NCBI GenBank assembly: GCA_045106555.1
Contig: JBGCET010000002.1
Span: forward strand, 186,001-250,000
DNA from: JANQOZ01 sp045106555
GTDB lineage: Bacteria; Pseudomonadota; Gammaproteobacteria; Xanthomonadales; SZUA-38
Length of the DNA stretch: 64,000 bases
Reading direction: 5' to 3'
A model generated the notes under the pieces. That model was not told the DNA's origin. It worked only from the letters and a program-made list of their open reading frames with translations, and did not search any database. A program made the translations under genes and the position numbers. Positions 18,385 through 25,481 of the stretch are shown in pieces. The first letter of the stretch is position 1. Each line of letters begins with the position of its first letter.

Positions 18385-19191
18385 TTAAGGAGTTGGGGTC
18401 TTTTGCAGTCGGCGTATTTCTTTCATATCGGCGGGGGGCTTAAGCCACTTGGGCTTATTGGCTTTGGCCCAGGCCAACAGCTCTGGAGGAAATTCCTCCA
18501 AGGATTCTACCCGCCAGGAATGCAGGTGCATGATCGATGGGCCGCCGCCGGCCCAGGGTGGCAGGGCGCCATAGCGTTGCCAGCTCATTTGATGGGGTTC
18601 ACTCACGCTGCCTTCGGGATGAATAAAAAAGTCGTAGTTTTCCCAGGCCTCATAGGTGCCTCCCGAAGGCAGGGGAAAGTCCAGGAATACGGCGGCGGTA
18701 TACACCCAGCTGTCGCCCATGCGGCGCGAGGGGATGCCGTTCTTGGCTTCAATTACCTGTACGCGGTCGCCGCTGCCCTGTTCTACGTCGCCGAAAATTT
18801 TCCCATCTTCCAGCCGATAGCTAATCATCTGGTAAGGGTAGGCGATGGGCGTCACTGGCTTTCCATTAAAGGTCTCCAGAACTTCCCCCGTTTTGGGGTC
18901 GGTGTAGGCAAAGGTCTTGCGTGTCAGGTGAACCACCGGGTCCGACAGGTCCTCAGGCCAGATTACCGTGGAGCTATCAAAACCGATCATGCCAAAGAGT
19001 TTTTCTCCGGAAGGATAGGCGTACACACCGCCGTCAGCGATCCAGTGCACCGCCTCCCCGGTGCCGGCCCGTGCATCAACCCAAACCCGCAGTTTTTCCG
19101 GCGCATTTTCCCTCGTGGACGAGTGATGTTCTGCCAGCGCGTTGCCGGACAGGAACAAGATAGCCAACAGAACGATCAGAGAATTTTTCAT
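18385..19191 (-). CDS. Exported DUF1838 family protein
   Basis: A 268-residue protein with a clear Sec signal peptide (MKNSLIVLLAILFLSGNALA, residues 1-20). A mature DUF1838 domain follows, with a conserved aromatic-rich core: RKTFAYTDPKTGEVL, PYQMISYRL, and the C-terminal WQRYGALPPWAGGGPSIMHL. DUF1838 genes recur beside aromatic and terpenoid-degrading enzymes, but no activity is assigned. As first gene of the four-gene operon it may bind or modify the substrate in the periplasm before uptake by the terminal MFS carrier. That role is inference from context. Confidence 0.82.
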   Translation of the reverse strand: MKNSLIVLLAILFLSGNALAEHHSSTRENAPEKLRVWVDARAGTGEAVHWIADGGVYAYPSGEKLFGMIGFDSSTVIWPEDLSDPVVHLTRKTFAYTDPKTGEVLETFNGKPVTPIAYPYQMISYRLEDGKIFGDVEQGSGDRVQVIEAKNGIPSRRMGDSWVYTAAVFLDFPLPSGGTYEAWENYDFFIHPEGSVSEPHQMSWQRYGALPPWAGGGPSIMHLHSWRVESLEEFPPELLAWAKANKPKWLKPPADMKEIRRLQKTPTP

Positions 19192-19382
19192 GAAACACCC
19201 GGGTAATGTTTAACCCTTAGCGTAACGGTTGAAGCGGGCCCTTTGCCAGCGGTATTCGCCTGCGCTCTCCAGCCACATTGGCACGTTGTTGCCGATGACT
19301 ACGCGATCTGCGTTTTTTTGGAAACTTGAGGGCAGCAAGAATTCATTGTTAGGGTAAGGACTCAATTGTCGGGAGAAATGCC

Positions 19383-20789
19383 ATGAGTCTTATCTCGCCC
19401 ACTACCGCTTTGATCGCCTTCATGGGGCTTGTGGCCATCGCTGGCCCAGGCGCGATGGCTGATGAGATTCAAGCTGGTGGAGATCCCGCTCCAGTCAGCA
19501 ATTCTGCGGCTGACCTTTGGAACAGCTACTTTATTGCCCGTGAGCTCGGTGAGCGCGATGAGGCACTGGCGTTGGCCATGCGTCTGCGTGATGCCGTGCT
19601 TGCCCAACACGGAGCGGTCAGCGAGGACTATGGCATGGCGTTGACTGAAGTGGGCATCAGTCGACTGCTGGTGGGTGAGCATGGGCCGGCGTTTGCCGAC
19701 TTAACCGCCGCGGAAGGTCTACTAAAGGAACGTCTGCCCCTCTACAGTCAGAAGCTGATTCGTGCCATGACCTTTCTGGGCGCGGCGCTGCATTCCCAGG
19801 ATCGCTTCGAGGAAGCGTTAGATGCCTATTCCCGAGCCCAGCACATCAGCCACCGAATCTGGGGCGCGGACAACGACACCCAAATTCCTATTACCTATGC
19901 CAAAGCCGCCACGCTGCAAGCGCTGGGAAGTATCGAGGGGGCAGATAAACAATACGGCCTGGGCTGGAAACTCAATCGGAAGCAGTTTGGCGTTGCCAGC
20001 CCCCAGGCCATTGCGGCGGCGGCCCGCTACGGCACCTGGTTGCGGTCTGTGGGAGAGTACGATGCCGCCATCAGTTTGTTTCACGACGCAATCTCTGAGG
20101 TTCAGGCAGACGGCGTTGATCAACCCATAGCCCTGCCACTGCTGCGCGGCATGGCCCACGCCTATCGCGGTGGGCACCGGGGTAAACATGCCAGGGGGAT
20201 GTATCAACGGATCATCCGTTTGATGGATAGGGAGCCTGGAGCCTTTTCGGTGGACCAGAAGATGGATGTGCGACTGGCGTTTGGTGATTGGCTGATGCAG
20301 CGGTACTTCGAAAAGCCCGCGGTTGCTCAGTACGAAGCGGCATGGGTTATCGCCAGAGATGCCGGTCCCGACGGTGCCCATTGGTTGGCCCAGTTTGAGC
20401 AGCCGCAACTGGTGCGCTACGGGGAAATGTCGCCCACCGACCTCACCGGGGACAGTGAACCGGTGACCTTTGAATATGAGATCACTCAGGACGGGCGAAT
20501 AAAGCGGCCGCGGGTGGTGGAGTCCTCCGCTAGCTCTCGAGCGAGCTCCAGAGCGCGTAAGCGGTTCCCCGAACTGACCCGATTTCGGCCCGCGGTCGTT
20601 GATGGCCAAGCTCAGGGAGAGGCTGTCGTGACCACCACCATGTTTCTCTTGCCCGCCGGTGTGGCCATTGAGCCTGCGCCTATCGCTGCGCCAAAACGGT
20701 TAACCGTTGGACCAACGGCTGGGGTAGCTGCCTGGACGCTTCTACGTCAGGACCAGGTGAGCTCGGCTGAGGTGGCGATTAAGGATTAA
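19383..20789 (+). CDS. Exported TPR protein with TonB-like C-terminal domain
   Basis: This 468-residue protein has a signal peptide (about residues 1-26, ending AMA). It then has four to five helical repeats with TPR character, for example SQKLIRAMTFLGAALHSQDR followed by FEEALDAYSRAQHI. The C-terminal ~100 residues (VTFEYEITQDGRIKRPRVVES ... FRPAVVDGQAQGEAVVTTTMF) match the TonB C-terminal or energy-transducer-like fold. Proteins of this kind are common near kinase-TPR systems in Lysobacterales-like genomes, but no role is known. It is divergent from the DUF1838 operon across a 191-base gap in which I see no other feature. Confidence 0.75.
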   Translation: MSLISPTTALIAFMGLVAIAGPGAMADEIQAGGDPAPVSNSAADLWNSYFIARELGERDEALALAMRLRDAVLAQHGAVSEDYGMALTEVGISRLLVGEHGPAFADLTAAEGLLKERLPLYSQKLIRAMTFLGAALHSQDRFEEALDAYSRAQHISHRIWGADNDTQIPITYAKAATLQALGSIEGADKQYGLGWKLNRKQFGVASPQAIAAAARYGTWLRSVGEYDAAISLFHDAISEVQADGVDQPIALPLLRGMAHAYRGGHRGKHARGMYQRIIRLMDREPGAFSVDQKMDVRLAFGDWLMQRYFEKPAVAQYEAAWVIARDAGPDGAHWLAQFEQPQLVRYGEMSPTDLTGDSEPVTFEYEITQDGRIKRPRVVESSASSRASSRARKRFPELTRFRPAVVDGQAQGEAVVTTTMFLLPAGVAIEPAPIAAPKRLTVGPTAGVAAWTLLRQDQVSSAEVAIKD

Positions 20790-20900
20790 ATCCCGCTGCA
20801 GTCGATGTCTCATTAAGCCTCGTAGTGATTGAGTCTAAAGATCTCGGGCAGCTTGCCGATGATCGTTGATACGGGCGGGTCTAACTCAGAGGAAATTACT

Positions 20901-21128
20901 ATGCAGGTCAAAGGCAATGCGTTTCAGGCGGCTCAGTTGGGTATCAGGCGTGGCATGAATCAACTTAACGGCGCGGCATCCACGATTGCGAAGAACAATA
21001 AAGACTCCGGTGATTTACCCCGCTCTGTGCTGACTATGCTGGAGAGCCGCCAACAGGTGAAGTCGTCGGCTCAGGTGATGAAGCACGCCAACCGTACGTT
21101 CGATGCATTGATCAATATTAAGGCGTGA
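20901..21128 (+). CDS. Mini flagellar basal-body/hook-like protein
   Basis: A 75-residue protein. Its first part, FQAAQLGIRRGMNQLNGAAS followed by TIAKN, resembles the N-terminal rod/hook motif. Its end, VLTMLESRQQVKSSAQVMKH, resembles the C-terminal coiled segment of FlgB, FlgC or FlgE. The large central domain of those proteins is absent. Small FlgE-like proteins of this form occur in many gammaproteobacteria outside flagellar clusters; their job is unknown. Start ATG 20901 is chosen because AGAGGA at 20888-20893 is seven bases upstream; a longer frame from 20829 adds 24 unsupported residues. Confidence 0.7.
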   Translation: MQVKGNAFQAAQLGIRRGMNQLNGAASTIAKNNKDSGDLPRSVLTMLESRQQVKSSAQVMKHANRTFDALINIKA

Positions 21129-21138
21129 GCTGCACAGC

Positions 21139-21663
21139 CTACGGTTCGATGGGCGCGTAAAGCGTCAGCTCAATTTCCACCAGTCCAGTGTCGGTGAACA
21201 GCTCGCTAACGCCAATGGCGGTCCAGGCGGGTGTGTTGTGGCCCAAAAACTCGTTTTTCACCTCACGAATAGCCTCCATGTGGGCGAGTTTGTCGCCGCT
21301 GAAATACTCGCTGTCGAACACATGATAAGTGTTGATTTTCACCACGTCATCCAGTGTCGCGTTCAACGATGCCAGGGGCTGCTTCAGGGCGGAAAATGTT
21401 CTGCGAAGACTCTCCTTAAACGCTGCGGAATCAATAGGTTTGTTACCAGCGGGCCCAGCAATAACGCCTGACATGTGGATGTAGTCGCCGGACCGTACCG
21501 CTGGGGCGTAGCCCCATTGGGATTGGAAGTTACGCGCACCCTCGTCCGTCGATATGGCAATCAGAGTGTTGTTGTTGCCTTTGCGTACCGCCTGTGGCGT
21601 TTGGCCATTAACCGCGAAAAATGCCAGTAACATGATCGACCCACACAGAAACCTAATCAACAT
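21139..21663 (-). CDS. Exported RidA/YjgF-family protein
   Basis: A 174-residue protein with a hydrophobic N-terminal signal (about residues 1-20). A RidA domain follows, with conserved blocks SGDYIHMSGVIA, FSALKQPLASLNATLDDVVK and NTPAWTAIGVSELF. Cytoplasmic RidA deaminates reactive enamines and imines. The Arg of the RidA catalytic site, normally near the C-terminus, is not evident in GLVEIELTLYAPIEP, and the protein is exported, so the canonical activity is unlikely and a binding or other hydrolytic role is possible. It converges with the mini flagellar-like gene ten bases away. Confidence 0.85.
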   Translation of the reverse strand: MLIRFLCGSIMLLAFFAVNGQTPQAVRKGNNNTLIAISTDEGARNFQSQWGYAPAVRSGDYIHMSGVIAGPAGNKPIDSAAFKESLRRTFSALKQPLASLNATLDDVVKINTYHVFDSEYFSGDKLAHMEAIREVKNEFLGHNTPAWTAIGVSELFTDTGLVEIELTLYAPIEP

Positions 21664-21750
21664 TGCTCACTCCTGATCCAGTATTTTTTGAGCCATATTG
21701 TGGCATGAACCGATAAACTTTTTGCCTAACAGCCTTGGCCTTTTCTATCG

Positions 21751-22045
21751 GTGTTTGCTGATTCCCGAATCAATCAGGTGTTATCTGCTATCCACGCCAA
21801 CCCGACACAAAACTGGAGCGTTGAAGGCATGGGGAAATTGGTCAACGTGACGCCGCCTCAGTATGTGATTTTTGTCAGACTGGAAAAAGCCAGCCGACTC
21901 ATTGGTTGAGACGGATACGCCGCTGAGCAGGGTGGCGGACCAGGTAGGGTACCGATCAGAAGCTGCATTCAGCCAGGCTTTTAAAAAGCAATATGGTTTG
22001 CGGCCAGGAGAATTTCGCCGGGCTCACGCCTCTGTGGCGGCTTAG
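21751..22045 (+). pseudogene. Decayed AraC-family regulator, HTH part only
   Basis: Reading from GTG 21751, one frame gives DSRINQVLSAIHANPTQNWS, then PPQYVIFVRLEKASRLI. A shift at about 21903 then gives ETDTPLSRVADQVGYRSEAA, FSQAFKKQYGLRPGEF and a stop at 22043-22045. Together they align with a full AraC/XylS DNA-binding domain. Three lesions are visible: the effector-binding N-terminus is missing, the end of the first HTH (the usual SRSRFxRxFK stretch) is deleted, and one extra base near 21900-21906 puts the second HTH out of frame. No obvious ribosome site precedes it. It is probably a remnant, unless the reading is a sequencing error. Confidence 0.8.
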
Positions 22046-22071
22046 GGGATTAAGCCGAAACAGTAGGTGGA

Positions 22072-22554
22072 CTACTTTCGCGAAAAAGTCCGTTCGTCAC
22101 CGTCCAGTCGAGTTTCGAATGACTGCCAGTCTTCAGCCCACCGAACTTTGCCACCCTCGCTAAAGTTCATTTTTCCAGCACCTAACTGACCGCCGGACTG
22201 AGTGTATTTTAAGGTCAGGCGTTGGTCTTTTAACGTCCAGGTTCCGGTGCGCCACACGATGAGTTCGCCGCCGTAATGCTGTTCATTGCGGAACCGACCG
22301 CCAGGGCGGAAATTATAGGTGTGTATTCCGGTGCGCCAGGATCCGTGGAGAGCGTATCTCGGATCCTGTTCCGCAAGGTTACCGCCACCGGTTTCGGTGG
22401 ATTCAATCTTCACAACCTCGGCGTCAGTTGCGCAGGGTGAGTCGGAAAACACCACAGAACCGTCGTCACCGGTGCATTTGTAGATTTCTGCTTTTGCGCT
22501 AGGAATTCCCAGCATGCTGCAAACACCCAGGGTGAGAATAGGCCAATATTTCAC
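22072..22554 (-). CDS. Exported DUF4124 domain protein
   Basis: A 160-residue protein with a signal peptide (MKYWPILTLGVCSMLGIPSA). The DUF4124 motif follows directly (EIYKCTGDDGSVVFSDSPC, about residues 23-41), with its two conserved cysteines. The second half (HGSWRTGIHTYNFRPGGRFR ... WTLKDQRLTLKYTQ) is a beta-rich lipocalin-like region. The function of DUF4124 is unknown; it is frequent in gammaproteobacterial envelopes. The gene ends close to the AraC remnant and is divergent from the surface-protein gene at 22799. Confidence 0.82.
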   Translation of the reverse strand: MKYWPILTLGVCSMLGIPSAKAEIYKCTGDDGSVVFSDSPCATDAEVVKIESTETGGGNLAEQDPRYALHGSWRTGIHTYNFRPGGRFRNEQHYGGELIVWRTGTWTLKDQRLTLKYTQSGGQLGAGKMNFSEGGKVRWAEDWQSFETRLDGDERTFSRK

Positions 22555-22798
22555 GTTTCAATTTCCTCTGAGATGATTCAGCTATTTAATGCTAACGGGG
22601 TCTGTTGATTACTTTACACCTTGATATGAAACGCCGGTGCCTCCGTATCGCGCTCGAGCAAGCCGATTTCTGACTCAATGGTTACAATTGCCATATCGAC
22701 CGGCGCGTCATCTGAATCCTGTAAGTGGTCACTTTCGTCCGAGACTTTGTTTGGGTAAACAGGCAAACTCGAAGAGTTACAAACCACCGGACCTCCTT

Positions 22799-24391
22799 AT
22801 GAAAGTCTTTTTAACCTTGATGTTCTGCATAGTTACAGCGACAGCTCAACCCTTGGGTTCGGCGTTTTCCTATCAGGGAAGTCTTCAGGTTTCAGGAACG
22901 CCTGTGATGGGCAGCTTCGATCTGGAGTTTGAATTATACGACGCCGCCAGCAACGGAAATTCCGTTGGGGCCGCGCAGCTGCTGCAGGATGTCAGTGTTA
23001 TTGATGGGGTCTTCAGCGTTACCTTGGACTTTGGGTTTTCTCCCTTCGCCGGCGATCGCTTATGGTTGGAAGTTCGCGTACGTGATGGGGCCAGCGTTGC
23101 GGCATTAACGCCCTTACTGCCACGCCAGGAAGTGAGCGCAGCGCCGTACGCGCTGCATGCAGAAATGGTTGCGATGGGAGCGGTAGGCACAGCAGAGATC
23201 AACGATACCCAAGTTCAGCGCCGTGTTGCAGGCACTTGTCCCGGTGGCTCAGCACTAGGAGCCATCAACGATGATGGGTCGGTTGACTGCAATGCTGACA
23301 GCGATACCGATACAACCTACTCCGCCGGCGCCGGTTTGACGCTCAGCGGCACAGAGTTTTCCGCAGACACCAGCGTGGTGCAGTCCAGAGTCGGTCAGGC
23401 CTGTTCTCCCGGCACCTATCTTTCCTCGATTAACGTGGACGGATCTGTGGAGTGCAATGCGGACGTGGATACCGATACGAATACCACCTACACCGCCGGC
23501 GCCGGTTTAGCCCTGAACAGCACCGAGTTTTCCGCGGATACCACGATCCTGCAGGCACGGGTTGATCAAGCCTGCGCAGCAGGCACCTACCTTTCAGCCA
23601 TCAATGCTGACGGCAGCGTGGTCTGCACAGAACTGCCGGGCACATTGCCGCAGTCACCGAAACTGCAGGCCGGATTTGCGTCTACACCATTGGCGGCAAG
23701 TAGCGGCAGCTCGTATGGCTGGATCAGCTATCCGGAACCGTTCGCCATGGTGCCGATCAGCCTGCTCACCGTTGATGAAAGCCTGGACGACAGCGGTGCA
23801 ACGTGGCTGCGTTCGCGGCGGGAAGAGTCAAGCCGCATTGGCATTAGGGGTGATGCACTGGTTGATGGTGTTCATTGGCTGGCGATGGATCCTGGCTCCT
23901 ACACCATCGATGGAAAACAGGTCGAGGCCAATAGCGCGCCACTGGCAATCAATGGCCAAACGATTACCTTCAGTTCGCCTTTCGCGGTGCCGCCGGTCGT
24001 GCTGATCAGCATCGACGAGTCGGGTGATAATAACGGCGCAACTCGCGCTCGTGTGATCAACGCAACCACGACAGGGTTTACCGTATTTATTGACGCCGGC
24101 GGCTTGGCGGACGGGCTTAAATGGGTGGCGCTGGAGGCCGGCGACTACAGCTACGGCCCTTGGAGGTGGCGCGCGGGAACCTTCGATATCAGCGGGTGTT
24201 CTACCTGCACCTTTGCATTGTCTCCAGCATTTGCGGCTACGCCGACGATGTTAATGACGATTTACGACACGAACAACTCGGGCCCACTCTGGGCAAGAGT
24301 GGTGAACCTGAGCACAGACTCGCTGACAGCACGCACGGACAGCACGTCGGGGGAGTTTCTTTTCTACCTAGCGATTTATCAGGACTTCTAA
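22799..24391 (+). CDS. Exported tail-fibre-like surface protein with internal repeats
   Basis: The mature protein begins after a short signal peptide (MKVFLTLMFCIVTATAQP). The frame extends 54 codons further upstream, but the signal peptide fixes ATG 22799. The N-terminal domain (GSAFSYQGSLQVSGTPVMGS ... DLEFELYDAASNG ... VRVRDGASVA ... APYALHAE) recurs in exported proteins that carry collagen-like or fibre-like C-termini. Two ~60-residue repeats follow, with TYSAGAGLTLSGTEFSADTS, TYLSSINVDGSVECNAD and DTDT linkers. The ~250-residue C-terminal part is beta-rich. It is paralogous over the N-terminal ~150 residues to the product of 61322-62752. Its role is probably a surface fibre or adhesin. 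Confidence 0.75.
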   Translation: MKVFLTLMFCIVTATAQPLGSAFSYQGSLQVSGTPVMGSFDLEFELYDAASNGNSVGAAQLLQDVSVIDGVFSVTLDFGFSPFAGDRLWLEVRVRDGASVAALTPLLPRQEVSAAPYALHAEMVAMGAVGTAEINDTQVQRRVAGTCPGGSALGAINDDGSVDCNADSDTDTTYSAGAGLTLSGTEFSADTSVVQSRVGQACSPGTYLSSINVDGSVECNADVDTDTNTTYTAGAGLALNSTEFSADTTILQARVDQACAAGTYLSAINADGSVVCTELPGTLPQSPKLQAGFASTPLAASSGSSYGWISYPEPFAMVPISLLTVDESLDDSGATWLRSRREESSRIGIRGDALVDGVHWLAMDPGSYTIDGKQVEANSAPLAINGQTITFSSPFAVPPVVLISIDESGDNNGATRARVINATTTGFTVFIDAGGLADGLKWVALEAGDYSYGPWRWRAGTFDISGCSTCTFALSPAFAATPTMLMTIYDTNNSGPLWARVVNLSTDSLTARTDSTSGEFLFYLAIYQDF

Positions 24392-24485
24392 GGCGTTAAT
24401 TGTCTTCAGGGAGCGACTGAAAGCACGCCGAGACAGACTAACAAGGGACGATAATTCTAGATGATCGTAATCCACTAACACGCCG

Positions 24486-25271
24486 GTGAAAGAACAGCCG
24501 TCAGACCCATCAGTGCAGGAAGCCTCAGGGCAGGCCTTTGTGGTGCCCTGTGCCGCGCTGGCCAGTGACGCGCCCATCCGCTGGCTAAAGCTTGGCTGGC
24601 AAGACTGGCGCGCTGCCCCCGGGCTTTCCCTGTTGTTTGGCCTTGTCATCATGCTGGTTAGCGTGGCGGTGGCTTTGTTGGCCTGGACCCTTGGCCGCTT
24701 TGCCTTGCTGGCAGTGCTGCTGTCCGGGTTTGTGTTTATCGCCCCCCTTATTGCGGTTGGGCTGTATTGCGTGTCCCGCCAGCGCGAGCGCGGGCTCGTC
24801 CCGAAACTATCCGATTCTTTTGCCCTGGCCGGTCGAGTGATGGGGCAGGCGGGTGTATTCGCGCTCATTCAGTTTGTCATTCTGTTGGTCTGGTCCCGAG
24901 CCGGCATGATGTTGAACGCGTTTTTTCCGGTGGAAAATGGTCAGTGGGATGTGCTGATTCCTTTCTTGCTCACCGGCAGCGCCATTGGCTCGGTGTTTGC
25001 CGCAGTGACCTTTGCCAGCGCGGTCTTTTCATTGCCAATGATTGCCGACAAAAAAACCGACATGGTCACCGCGTGTGTCTCCAGCATCAATGCCGTACTG
25101 CGCAACAAGTGGGTTTGCTTGCAATGGGCTGCGCTGATTGCCGCGCTGACGGGTATAGGTTTTTTAACGGCATTTATCGGATTGATTTTCATCATGCCGC
25201 TGCTGGCCTACGCTGCCTGGCATGGTTATCGAGAAACATTGGACGCTTCTAGTTGGCCAGACCTGCCCTAG
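24486..25271 (+). CDS. DUF2189 family integral membrane protein
   Basis: A 261-residue inner-membrane protein with about six TM segments. The family opening APIRWLKLGWQDWRAAPGLS (about residues 29-48) and the loop GLYCVSRQRERGLVP are present. The C-terminal MPLLAYAAWHGYRETLDA matches the DUF2189 end. The function is unknown; members often lie near respiratory genes. The start is GTG at 24486. I see no partner gene in the same unit. Confidence 0.85.
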   Translation: MKEQPSDPSVQEASGQAFVVPCAALASDAPIRWLKLGWQDWRAAPGLSLLFGLVIMLVSVAVALLAWTLGRFALLAVLLSGFVFIAPLIAVGLYCVSRQRERGLVPKLSDSFALAGRVMGQAGVFALIQFVILLVWSRAGMMLNAFFPVENGQWDVLIPFLLTGSAIGSVFAAVTFASAVFSLPMIADKKTDMVTACVSSINAVLRNKWVCLQWAALIAALTGIGFLTAFIGLIFIMPLLAYAAWHGYRETLDASSWPDLP

Positions 25272-25481
25272 GCGGCCAGACTAGTTTTATCCTCACCAAA
25301 GTCCATCGCAGTGCTCGAAAGTCCACTGACTGAATTGCCGTCAAGAAGTTGATTCCCCAAATAGACACCGTGTCGCGATGACGCATGGTTTCCGTAAACA
25401 GAAGAAATACGTGCGCAATTTACCCAGAGCTTGCGCGTAGCAACGCTCATGGGCTGGCCATTTCTGTTAGCGGGAGTAGTG

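Noticed and set aside
18379..19206. A long open frame on the plus strand (275 codons) opposite the DUF1838 gene
   Set aside because: It is antisense to a protein with a clear signal peptide and family motifs; its own translation has no recognisable domain or ribosome site.
22637..22798. A 54-codon N-terminal extension of the surface-protein gene
   Set aside because: The extension has no signal and the internal Met at 22799 begins a typical signal peptide.
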